From assembly GCF_001939045.1 (NCBI RefSeq), contig NZ_MKIM01000024.1, positions 144,933 through 208,932 on the forward strand: 64,000 nucleotides of DNA. Reading direction: 5' to 3'. This document shows, one piece after another, positions 9,054 to 18,117 of this stretch. This stretch comes from Rhizobium oryziradicis (GTDB taxonomy: Bacteria; Pseudomonadota; Alphaproteobacteria; Rhizobiales; Rhizobiaceae). Numbering within the stretch: the stretch's first letter is position 1; each line of letters opens with the position of its first letter. A program made the position numbers and the translations under genes. A model generated the notes under the pieces. It was not told the DNA's origin. It searched no databases and saw nothing but the letters and a program-made list of their open reading frames with translations.

Positions 9054-10922
9054 TCAGGCTGCCACGGCCGCTTTTGCCGCATCTTCGCAGATCTCTTCCA
9101 GAGCGGCCTCGAAATCGCGGGCAAAACGTGCGGTGTCAAACAGCGGTGCGCTGGTGCGCGCCTCAATAAGGTGCTGGCGCAGGTGAAATTGGCGGACTTC
9201 ATCCTGCGCCAGATCGATCGCCAGGCGACCGAATTCGTCAATATCGTCAGCCACCAGCTCAGCGAGACCGACGGCGTTTAAAAGGCTCTCGCTGACGCGC
9301 GAGGCAAAACTGGTTCCCTTGAAGGTCACCACCGGCACACCGGCCCACAGCGCATCCGCCGTGGTGGTATGACCATTACAAGGGGATGTGTCGAGGGCAA
9401 TATCGGCATAACAAAGGCGTTTGAGATGCTCCGACATCGATTTCTTTTCAGCGAAGATAATGCGAGACGGATCAACGCCCATTTTGGCAGCTTCCGCCCA
9501 CAGGTTTTGCTTCACGATGGGGCGCATATCCAGCAACCACAGCACCGAGCCATCCACCGCGTTCAGGATATCCATCCAGCGCTGAAACACGTGATGCCGC
9601 AGCTTGACCGTCTGGTTGAACGAGCAAAACACCACGCCCTCTTCCGGCAAACCGTGCTGGCTGCGCGGACCATCGCGCATCACCTGCATGCGCTTGCTGT
9701 CATTGGCTTGATAGCTATTGGGCAGGCGAATGATTTTCTCGGCATAAAACGGCTCGGATGCTGGCGGCACCACAAAGCGATCGGCAATGGCATAATCAAT
9801 GCCCACACCGATAACGCTGCCGGGAAAGCCAAGGTAAGACACTTGCACAGGGGCGGGCCTGCGGCAAAACAGGTTGAGCCGATTGCCAAAGGTAAAGCCC
9901 TTGAGATCAATCAGAATATCCAGATCCAGCCCAAGAATGACGGCTTCTGCCGCATCATCATCCAGAGGCAAAAGATCGACATAATGGTCGACGGCATCCA
10001 AAAACCGCTGCCGCATGGGGCCTTTGCGCAAATGCGCAGGCGTGTGGCACAGGCCATAGACCTCAAACCGCTCTTTGTTGTGCCCCTCTAACACACCGGC
10101 CAGCAACAGCATGGTGGCATGGTCATAAAAATCGCAGGAGACATACCCAATGCGCAAGCGGCGGCCCGCTTTTGGCCGATAGGCGATGGGCGGCGCAACT
10201 TTGCTCATCCGGGTTTCGGCGGTGCGGATGGCGCTGAACACATGGTAGGCTTCATCACCAGACCAGTGCAGCGAGCGAAAGACGTTTTCGCGAATATCAG
10301 GCCGCTCGCCGTCAGTGGCATAGGCCTGTTCCAACTGGGCCTGCAACTTGTTGGCCAGCTCAAACTCGCACAGGCTGATCGCGCACCAAAACAGTTCTGT
10401 CAGAACCAGACGCTCAGTAGGGTTTGCCTGATAGGCGGCTTTAAGCACCGGAAATGCTTTTTCAACATGGCCAGTGCCGAGCAAAACCATGCCCGCATTC
10501 AGCCAATTGTCGAAATCGCGGCCAATCTCCACCAGCTTTTCAGCAAAAGGCAGCGCATCAGGATAGAGGCTTGCTTCGCGATAAAGGCTGCAAATGGAGT
10601 GATTGACATCCACATCATCGGGCAAATGCTGGTGCAGCTTCAAAAGCGCTACCAAAGCACGGTCCGGCTGATTGTGATCCATATAATATTGGCAGGCGCG
10701 AAACGCCACTTCCCGCTTCAAGGAGGGCGTGAGATCAATCACGTCTTCAAACAGCCGGGCGGCTTCAAGCAGATTGCCTTTTTGCTCAAAAATGCTGGCG
10801 GCCAGAATATAGGCATCAGCATGGCTTGGTTCCGGCTGCAACAGGGCAGAAATCGTGGACAGCGCCTGATCATAGGCACCTTCCTCATATTCCTTCCGCG
10901 CCTGATGATACAATGCCGTCAC
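9054..10922 (-). CDS. TPR protein with GT41 (SPINDLY/O-GlcNAc transferase-like) domain
   Basis: 622 aa from a GTG at 10922, preceded by AGAGGGAG. The frame is open to 11054, but that extension runs through the transcription terminator at 11005-11044 and is not coding. Residues 1-230 contain several TPR helices (for example ARKEYEEGAYDQALSTISALL). From about residue 250 follows the GT-B catalytic region of GT41: LRIGYVSCDFYDHATMLL, VQVSYLGFPGSVIGVGIDYAIAD, VVFCSFNQTVKLRHHVFQRWMDIL, and DIALDTSPCNGHTTTADALWAGVPVVTFKG. Family members transfer GlcNAc or other sugars to Ser/Thr or Asn of proteins in the cytoplasm. Acceptor unknown; flagellin and adhesin modification occurs elsewhere in the family. 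Confidence 0.87.
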   Translation of the reverse strand: MTALYHQARKEYEEGAYDQALSTISALLQPEPSHADAYILAASIFEQKGNLLEAARLFEDVIDLTPSLKREVAFRACQYYMDHNQPDRALVALLKLHQHLPDDVDVNHSICSLYREASLYPDALPFAEKLVEIGRDFDNWLNAGMVLLGTGHVEKAFPVLKAAYQANPTERLVLTELFWCAISLCEFELANKLQAQLEQAYATDGERPDIRENVFRSLHWSGDEAYHVFSAIRTAETRMSKVAPPIAYRPKAGRRLRIGYVSCDFYDHATMLLLAGVLEGHNKERFEVYGLCHTPAHLRKGPMRQRFLDAVDHYVDLLPLDDDAAEAVILGLDLDILIDLKGFTFGNRLNLFCRRPAPVQVSYLGFPGSVIGVGIDYAIADRFVVPPASEPFYAEKIIRLPNSYQANDSKRMQVMRDGPRSQHGLPEEGVVFCSFNQTVKLRHHVFQRWMDILNAVDGSVLWLLDMRPIVKQNLWAEAAKMGVDPSRIIFAEKKSMSEHLKRLCYADIALDTSPCNGHTTTADALWAGVPVVTFKGTSFASRVSESLLNAVGLAELVADDIDEFGRLAIDLAQDEVRQFHLRQHLIEARTSAPLFDTARFARDFEAALEEICEDAAKAAVAA

Positions 10923-11004
10923 AATCTGCTCCCTCTGCTGGGGAGAAGCAGATAGACAGGCAGACTTGCCCCAGGCTGTAGGATCATGAAAAGAATTCAG
11001 CTTT

Positions 11005-11044
11005 AAAAAGCATGAGGCCCGAAACGTTTTCCGTTTCGGGCCTC
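11005..11044 (-). terminator. Rho-independent terminator after ccrM
   Basis: Minus-strand reading: GAGGCCCGAAACG, short loop, CGTTTCGGGCCTC, then ATGCTTTTT. The 13-bp stem is one of the strongest in the window. It lies between ccrM and the GT41 gene and fixes the start of the latter downstream of it. Confidence 0.85.
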
Positions 11045-11121
11045 GTGACTTCACCGGGACGCAATACCTTTCCGATGAAGAATGCCAGGGTAGCGGTAAG
11101 TCCTTAAAATTCTGTCAATAT

Positions 11122-12660
<1,539 letters not shown>

Positions 12661-13287
12661 CTAACTCGTGGCGAATGGCCTCCACAACTGCTCTCGTTCG
12701 GCTTCGTGGGAGAGGTCAATCGTAACCTGCAGACCAGTTTTGATACGCCGCCGCAGGACGTTGGCGCGGTCAGAATTGGCCTGAAGCATACCACCGTCAT
12801 GAAGTGTTTGGAGCCGAGAACGCGAAACTCTCAACTCTAACGCCAGTAGACGGTCGAGGCGTATGCTCGTTGGAAATGGAACCACCAGCTCTACCTCCAA
12901 TTTCGTCCAATTATCAGCTTCGTGGAGAAGCACTTTTTCGATATCAACCTCCGAAAACTCATCGACACGCTGCGACTTGCGCCTCAGAGCTTCAAGGTTG
13001 AATGTTTCCGCCCGGATCCACTGCGGATCGTTGGACTGTAGCGCTTCCATAACAACAGGATCGATGTCGCGGACATTTTGCCGCTCAAAGATCGGCCTGT
13101 TCCATGTCTTTTCGCAGGTCAGGCACTTGTAGATAAGCCACGCATCAAGCTTGCGACCGTTGGCGTTGAGCCGGATTTTGCCGCTGGATTGAAAGGCTCT
13201 CAGGCACCCACATCCGCTGCACGCAATCCAAGGCTGGGGAGCTATTTGAGGAATGACGGTCCATCGGACCCGAAGTATATTGCACAT
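12661..13287 (-). CDS. DUF1062 protein with zinc-ribbon-like and S4-like parts
   Basis: 208 aa from ATG 13287 (MCNILRVRWTVIP). Sequence pattern matches DUF1062: CSGCG (Cys 23, 26), FQSSGKIRLNANGRKLDAWLIYKC, a second Cys pair C-L-T-C (55, 58), then TWNRPIFERQNVRDIDP. The two Cys pairs suggest a zinc ribbon. Residues 143-190 (RLDRLLALELRVSRSRLQTLHDGGML...IKTGLQVTI) resemble an S4 RNA-binding domain; this is my reading and is not part of the family's known function, which is unknown. Codon choice looks less GC-biased than in neighbours. Starts further upstream (to 13407) are open but lie before the conserved start. Confidence 0.8.
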   Translation of the reverse strand: MCNILRVRWTVIPQIAPQPWIACSGCGCLRAFQSSGKIRLNANGRKLDAWLIYKCLTCEKTWNRPIFERQNVRDIDPVVMEALQSNDPQWIRAETFNLEALRRKSQRVDEFSEVDIEKVLLHEADNWTKLEVELVVPFPTSIRLDRLLALELRVSRSRLQTLHDGGMLQANSDRANVLRRRIKTGLQVTIDLSHEAEREQLWRPFATS

Positions 13288-13753
13288 ATCGTCTTGGTCT
13301 TCCGTTCGGAAGTCCACCAAGATGGTGCATGAGAAAACCCTAACGGGCACGGCGTGGCGATGTTCTGGGCGGCTGAAGAGCTGAGACAGCGGAGCTGCAC
13401 ATGGCACATTTTAACAATGCCAAACCGGTCTCTCGCCACCACCCGATGAACATGAATATACGCCGACAGCATGTTGCTATCCGGCAGTACGGGTGAAACT
13501 GGATGAGACCGGTATTTACTTAGGCAAAGTCTACCTCAATGCGCCAACACTCTTCAACTGCAGCAATAACAAGAGATCGTTGCGAATTAAAGCCCCTCGT
13601 TGCATTTCTAAACTGAAAGCTACTACATTGGGACTTTTATGCAACTATGTGATGAAGGCACAATCTCTCCACCTGTGGACGAGACGCGCCATACGAAAGA
13701 GGGTTTAGAGTTTGTCAGGGGAAATGGAAGCCGGTTTTACCTGACAAACGTTT
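13288..13753. other. 466-bp intergenic region with one repeat
   Basis: Only the family-1 repeat at 13710-13749 is recognisable. The composition is more A/T-rich than in flanking genes. A 71-codon plus-strand frame at 13493-13708 has no family resemblance or ribosome site and is not called. Confidence 0.5.
13710..13749 (+). repeat. Family-1 palindromic repeat, copy 1b
   Basis: Perfect 10-bp outer arms GTTTGTCAGG (13710-13719) and CCTGACAAAC (13740-13749) around the core GGAAATGGAAGCCGGTTTTA. It ends 5 nt from the stop codon of the minus-strand DUF1284 gene, but its core is in plus orientation. Confidence 0.75.
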
Positions 13754-14182
13754 TCATTCGCAAGATACGATCAATGCCTCCGCATAACCACTGCTGGCAA
13801 CCCCATCACAAAGGCCGGACCACTCGCAGCCTGAACAGCCCCTGCGCACAGAGCCATCGGAAAACGCCTGCCGCAGGCGTGCAAGCAGGGCCGCATCCGG
13901 CACAATCATTGTGTCGGGAGCAACCGGTTGCTGTAGCAACGCACTCACGGCACTTGCTGCCTGACGATCACGCCCGTTAACACTTTCACCGAAGCAATGG
14001 GCATCCGCAGCATGGGTCAAGGGCTGGCACAGGTCATCCGGCCCCTCAACGATCATAATGGCTTCGCCAGCACTCAAGCGCTTGGCAACAGCATGATAAT
14101 TTTCAACAAAATCCGGCGTATAGCCTTTGCCCACAAAGGTCAGCATGCACAGCAAGTGGTGAGGCCTGAGCCGAACTGTCAT
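13754..14182 (-). CDS. DUF1284 protein
   Basis: 142 aa from ATG 14182 (MTVRLRPHHLLCML). The opening RLRPHHLLCMLTFVGKGYTPDFVENY and the middle IMIVEGPDDLCQPL are the DUF1284 pattern. Cys residues are grouped, with a C-terminal RRGCSGCEWSGLCDGV cluster that could bind metal (with Cys at LLC, DLC and HCF). Function of the family is unknown. The stop of the GntR gene is 17 nt upstream on the same strand, so the two are probably co-transcribed. GAGGAA lies 14 nt ahead of the ATG, a rather long spacing. Confidence 0.78.
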   Translation of the reverse strand: MTVRLRPHHLLCMLTFVGKGYTPDFVENYHAVAKRLSAGEAIMIVEGPDDLCQPLTHAADAHCFGESVNGRDRQAASAVSALLQQPVAPDTMIVPDAALLARLRQAFSDGSVRRGCSGCEWSGLCDGVASSGYAEALIVSCE

Positions 14183-14198
14183 GACAACGCCTGTTTCC

Positions 14199-14867
14199 TC
14201 AGCCAACAATCGCAAAGCGTTCCGATTGCTTGTCACCGATCCGTGACGGGGGTGCGCGGCCAATGCGGCCTACGTGGCGTTCCAATATCGTGCAGGCATC
14301 CTGCACCGCCCCTTGGCGCAATGCTTTCAAAATCGCCTGATGGTCGTGGTCGGTCTGGCGCTCCCAGCCACTTTGCCAGCCAGCCAGCAAAAACCGAGCA
14401 CTCACCGCATGCAGATCATCAATGGCACTCAGCAGTCTTGGCATGTCGCAGGTGGAAATGATCAGGCGGTGGAAGCGTCGGTTGGCGGCTTCCCAACTTT
14501 CCACATTGTCGGCCACATCGCACTCATTGGTGGCGGCTTCGGCTTCCGCCAAAATAGCCGGGGTCAGGTTTGGGGCTGCGTGTTTCAGCGCCAGCACTTC
14601 GAGGGCGGCGCGCATATCGGCCACTTCCCGCACCTGCTTGAGATCAAAGCTTGCCACACGCACACCGCGGCGCGGCAGGCTCACGGCCAAGCCTTGCGCT
14701 TCAAGACGGCGAAACGCTTCGCGCACGGGCACGTGGCTGGCGGCAAATTCTTCCGCTATGTGGTCCTGCGCCAGCCGCATGCCGGGCTGCAACTCGCCGC
14801 GCACAATGCGTCCGGCCAGCACACGCGCAATCTTTGCGGCAATTGTGTCATCTTTACCTTTGGTCAT
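14199..14867 (-). CDS. GntR-family (FadR subgroup) transcriptional regulator
   Basis: 222 aa from ATG 14867 (MTKGKDDTIAAKIAR) with AGAAG ahead. Residues 8-75 form the GntR winged helix (IVRGELQPGMRLAQDHIAEEFAASHVPVREAFRRLEAQGLA), followed by an all-helical FCD effector domain (DMRAALEVLALKHAAPNLT...ANRRFHRLIISTCDMPRLL...DHQAILKALRQG). FCD His/Asp residues usually bind a metal-carboxylate ligand. The regulated genes are unknown; candidates are DUF1284 downstream and the divergent HAD gene. The frame is open 72 codons further upstream, into the region shared with the HAD gene, without homology. Confidence 0.88.
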   Translation of the reverse strand: MTKGKDDTIAAKIARVLAGRIVRGELQPGMRLAQDHIAEEFAASHVPVREAFRRLEAQGLAVSLPRRGVRVASFDLKQVREVADMRAALEVLALKHAAPNLTPAILAEAEAATNECDVADNVESWEAANRRFHRLIISTCDMPRLLSAIDDLHAVSARFLLAGWQSGWERQTDHDHQAILKALRQGAVQDACTILERHVGRIGRAPPSRIGDKQSERFAIVG

Positions 14868-15000
14868 GATCTTCTGATTACGTCCAAGCGGGCGATTTGT
14901 CGAGACATTGCACTGCTGCCAGAGCATGCAACAGGAATTGTTCTTTTGGGCATCTTCGTGTAGCAAGCGGCCTTTGATATAGCGCAGGATGTTTTTGCTC

Positions 15001-15690
15001 ATGGCCGGTTTCGACCTTATCCTTTTCGATTGCGATGGTGTGCTCGTTGATTCTGAAATCATTGCCGCCAAGGTCGAGTCCAAATTGCTGACCGAAGCGG
15101 GTTATCCGATTTCAGTCGAAGAAATGGGCGAGCGCTTTGCGGGCATGACATGGAAAAACATTCTGCTCAGCATTGAAAAAGAAGTGGACATTCCACTGTC
15201 TGCCAGCCTGATCGACAAATCGGAAAGCTTGCTGGACCAGCGACTGGCCCGCGAAGTCAAGATCATCGAAGGCGTGGTGTTTGCCCTGTCGCGTTTGACG
15301 ACGCCGCGTTGCATCTGCTCCAACTCGTCATCGGCGCGGCTGGATATGATGCTGACCAAAGTGGGCCTGAAAGAAGCGTTTGCCCCACATATCTATTCCG
15401 CCAAGGATTTGGGGGCTGAGCGCGTCAAGCCAAAGCCCGATATCTATCTGCATGGTGCCGCCCAATTTGGAGTCGATCCGAAAAAATGCCTGGTGGTGGA
15501 AGACAGCGTGCATGGCGTTGAAGCTGGCCGTGCGGCGGGCATGCGGGTGATTGGTTTTACCGGCGCGTCCCACACCTACCCATCCCATGCCGACCGGCTG
15601 ACCGATGCAGGCGCCGAGACCGTGATTTCACGCATGATGGATCTGCCCGCCGTGGTGGCTGCCATGGCCGAGTGGCACGGGCCACTGTAA
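15001..15690 (+). CDS. HAD-superfamily phosphatase (CbbY/phosphoglucomutase-like)
   Basis: 229 aa. Motif I FDCDGVLVDSE (nucleophile D at residue 9), motif II CSNSSS, motif III Lys in VKPKPD, motif IV VVEDSVHGVEAG. The alpha-helical cap between motifs I and II places it with subclass IA phosphatases and beta-phosphoglucomutase-like proteins. ATG 15001 is favoured over the ATG at 14989: AGGA of the latter sits at a suitable distance from the former. The last six codons fall in one unit of a tandem hairpin repeat (15671-15719). Confidence 0.88.
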   Translation: MAGFDLILFDCDGVLVDSEIIAAKVESKLLTEAGYPISVEEMGERFAGMTWKNILLSIEKEVDIPLSASLIDKSESLLDQRLAREVKIIEGVVFALSRLTTPRCICSNSSSARLDMMLTKVGLKEAFAPHIYSAKDLGAERVKPKPDIYLHGAAQFGVDPKKCLVVEDSVHGVEAGRAAGMRVIGFTGASHTYPSHADRLTDAGAETVISRMMDLPAVVAAMAEWHGPL

Positions 15691-15719
15691 TAGGCTAAGT
15701 GGCGCGAGCCACTGTAATA
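15671..15719 (+). repeat. Tandem duplication at the 3' end of the HAD gene
   Basis: Two 22-nt units (15671-15692 and 15698-15719) share AGTGGCrCGrGCCACT plus GTAATA and differ at two positions. Each unit is itself a hairpin (AGTGGC/GCCACT). The first unit contains the last codons and stop of the HAD gene. Confidence 0.75.
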
Positions 15720-15723
15720 AATA

Positions 15724-15751
15724 GGCAGGATGCCGCAAACGGCATCCTGCC
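15724..15751. terminator. Terminator between HAD gene and lipoprotein gene
   Basis: GGCAGGATGCCG, loop CAAA, CGGCATCCTGCC: a perfect 12-bp stem between convergent genes, followed by CCAATTTT on the plus strand. Likely works in both directions. Confidence 0.8.
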
Positions 15752-15757
15752 CCAATT

Positions 15758-16351
15758 TTACTTATGCCGCTTTTTCGAGTGGGTTTTGTTCGGTGCTACT
15801 TTTGCCGCACCTTGATCGAACCCAACAACAACCTGTGTGGTGGCAGATGGATTGGCGGCGAGCGAAATGTCCTTGCTGAACAGGAACTGCACCGGCTGAT
15901 CTGCACTTGCCAGCGTGGCACTAAAGGGCACCAACTCGTTGACCAGCACCTGATCGCCATCCTTCACCTGCACGCGAATGGGCATGGACAAGGTGCCAGC
16001 ATGGCCTTGCGGCCCGGCAATCAAACGTCCGGCCACCTGCGCCTTGATGGTCATGCCGGTGTCAGATTGCATGCAGGCGCGGGTTGTTTCGGCCAAGGAC
16101 GCCTGAAACACCACATCCTGATCATCCTTGCTGCCTGATTTGGCATAGGTGCGGTAATAGGACGAATCGTCATTCAACACCACTCTTGGGCAAACGCCCT
16201 GCACAACAGCCCCCGCAGGTGCGGCCGCTGTGGCGGGTGCCGGGCTGCTTGTACCAAACAGGCCACCACCACCGGAACCGCTGGTACTGCAGCCAGCAAG
16301 GATAGCGGCCAAGGACAGGGCGGCTGCGCCGCGCACGACATTTTGAAACAC
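15758..16351 (-). CDS. Conserved lipoprotein of unknown function
   Basis: 197 aa. Lipoprotein signal with lipobox LAGC (Cys 21), then a Ser/Gly- and Pro/Ala-rich linker (residues 22-48) that would hold the folded part away from the membrane. The rest is beta-rich (VVFQASLAETTRACMQSDTGMTIKAQVAGRLI, MPIRVQVKDGDQVLVNELV) and ends in a very basic tail (NKTHSKKRHK). I recall similar lipoproteins beside thrC in rhizobia but not a function. Divergent from thrC; a family-2 repeat lies between them. Confidence 0.72.
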   Translation of the reverse strand: MFQNVVRGAAALSLAAILAGCSTSGSGGGGLFGTSSPAPATAAAPAGAVVQGVCPRVVLNDDSSYYRTYAKSGSKDDQDVVFQASLAETTRACMQSDTGMTIKAQVAGRLIAGPQGHAGTLSMPIRVQVKDGDQVLVNELVPFSATLASADQPVQFLFSKDISLAANPSATTQVVVGFDQGAAKVAPNKTHSKKRHK

Positions 16352-16437
16352 CGGATCACACCTTCTGTATCATTGCTCTGCATTATCACGTCTGGACCGC
16401 ACCGGCTTCAAACCGACACAAATCAGAAAATCGGCTT

Positions 16438-16545
16438 TTACAGCGCCGTGCGTCCCTAAGGGTGCACAAAGCTTTGCTGTAACACTTCCTATTTGCTGCG
16501 TAATTGATCCGCAAACCGCTTCGGGTTTCCGGAATTATGCAGCAA
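16438..16545 (+). repeat. Family-2 two-hairpin repeat, copy 2a
   Basis: First hairpin: TTACAGC (16438-16444) with GCTGTAA (16476-16482), plus an inner GTGC/GCAC. Second hairpin: TTGCTGCGTAATT (16493-16505) with AATTATGCAGCAA (16533-16545). It occupies the middle of the 348-bp region between the lipoprotein and thrC starts. Other copies are at 25549, 53452 and 58342. Confidence 0.7.
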
Positions 16546-16699
16546 TCAGGCCTTTCCTTAACTGTTCGCGATGGTCTATACCAGCGGCGCGGAAAAAAAT
16601 CGATCCAGCATTGATGGCTTTGTCACAATTTGCAAAAAGCCGCGCAAAATTGCTGGTCGTTGCGGATCGCGTTTGAGTTTTAGACCAAGGATATTCGGC

Positions 16700-18097
16700 A
16701 TGGACTTCATTTCCACTCGCGGCGAGGCACCCGCTCTCGGCTTTTGTGATGCGCTTTTGGCAGGTCTTGCCCGTGATGGCGGCCTGTATCTGCCCAAAAC
16801 ATGGCCGAAGTTGAGCAAGCGTGACATCAAGGCCTTGCGCGGCAAAAGCTATCAGGAGGTCGCCTTTGCGGTTTTGAAGCCTTTTGTCGATGGCGAAATT
16901 GCCGATGATGCCATGCGCCAGATGATTGATGATGCTTACGCCACCTTCCGCCACCCTGCCATTGCCCCCTTGGTGCAGACCGGGCCAAACTCCTACATTC
17001 TCGAGCTGTTTCACGGCACCACACTGGCGTTCAAGGATGTGGCCATGCAATTGCTGGGCCGCCTGATGGACCATGTGCTCAGCGCCCGCGGCCAGCGTGC
17101 CACCATTGTTGGTGCCACCTCCGGCGACACCGGTGGAGCGGCCATTGATGCCTTTGCCGGTCTGGCCAATGTCGATATTTTCATTCTGTTTCCCCATGGC
17201 AAGGTCTCGCCGGTGCAGCAGCGCCAGATGACCACCTCCAAGGCTGACAATGTCCATGCTGTGGCCCTTGAGGGCAATTTTGATGATTGCCAGAACCTGG
17301 TGAAAGCCATGTTCAACCACGTCGCCTTCCGCGATGAGGTCGGGCTTTCGGGCGTCAACTCCATCAACTGGGCCAGAATCATGGCGCAGGTGGTCTATTA
17401 TTTCACCGCCTCGCTCTCCTTGGGCGGGCCGGATCGCAAAATCTCGTTCACCGTCCCAACCGGCAATTTTGGCGATATTTTTGCGGGCTATGTGGCCCGC
17501 GAAATGGGCTTGCCCATCGACAAGCTGGTGATTGCCACCAATGACAATGACATTCTGGCCCGCACATTAAAAACCGGGCGCTATGAAATGAAGGGCGTCA
17601 AGGCCACCACCTCGCCATCCATGGACATTCAGATCTCGTCGAATTTCGAGCGTTTGCTGTTTGAAGTTTCCGGTCGGGATGCGGGCGAAATCCGCGGCCA
17701 GATGGCAAGCCTTGGCCAATCCGGCGCGTTTGAGATCAAGCCCGACGTTTTGAAAGAGATCAAAAAAGTGTTCCGCGCTGGCCGCGCCACCGAAAAAGAC
17801 GTGGCCAAGACCATCAAGGATACGCTGGCTGCTACCGGCTATCTTCTTGATCCCCATACCGCTTGCGGCGTGGCGGTTGCCGCAAAGCATGAAAAGCCAC
17901 AAAGCCCGATGGTGACGCTGGCCACCGCCCATCCGGCCAAGTTCCCGGCGGCGGTGAAATCAGCGTCAGGTATTGACCCCGCGCTTCCAACGTGGCTTTC
18001 TGACCTGATGGACAGGGAGGAGCGTTTTGATATTCTGGCCAATGACCTGAGCGCGGTGGAAAACTTCATCCGCACGCATGCGCGGGCTGGCCGTTGA
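16700..18097 (+). CDS. thrC: Threonine synthase
   Basis: 465 aa. PLP enzyme converting O-phosphohomoserine to threonine, last step of the pathway; thrB is at 30994. Seen: N-terminal FISTRGEAPALGFCDALLAGLARDGGLYLP typical of long-form ThrC, PLP Lys in HGTTLAFKDVAMQLLG, and phosphate-binding VGATSGDTGGAAI. ATG 16700 has AAGGA 9 nt upstream; 43 extra in-frame codons from 16571 partly overlap the intergenic region and show no homology. The M16 peptidase start lies 20 nt behind the stop, so they are probably one operon. Confidence 0.96.
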   Translation: MDFISTRGEAPALGFCDALLAGLARDGGLYLPKTWPKLSKRDIKALRGKSYQEVAFAVLKPFVDGEIADDAMRQMIDDAYATFRHPAIAPLVQTGPNSYILELFHGTTLAFKDVAMQLLGRLMDHVLSARGQRATIVGATSGDTGGAAIDAFAGLANVDIFILFPHGKVSPVQQRQMTTSKADNVHAVALEGNFDDCQNLVKAMFNHVAFRDEVGLSGVNSINWARIMAQVVYYFTASLSLGGPDRKISFTVPTGNFGDIFAGYVAREMGLPIDKLVIATNDNDILARTLKTGRYEMKGVKATTSPSMDIQISSNFERLLFEVSGRDAGEIRGQMASLGQSGAFEIKPDVLKEIKKVFRAGRATEKDVAKTIKDTLAATGYLLDPHTACGVAVAAKHEKPQSPMVTLATAHPAKFPAAVKSASGIDPALPTWLSDLMDREERFDILANDLSAVENFIRTHARAGR

Positions 18098-18117
18098 GAA
18101 ACGCAGAAAGACAGACA

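Noticed and set aside
13493-13708. 71-codon plus-strand frame in the DUF1062-DUF1284 gap
   Set aside because: No ribosome site, no recognisable domain, and composition of non-coding DNA.
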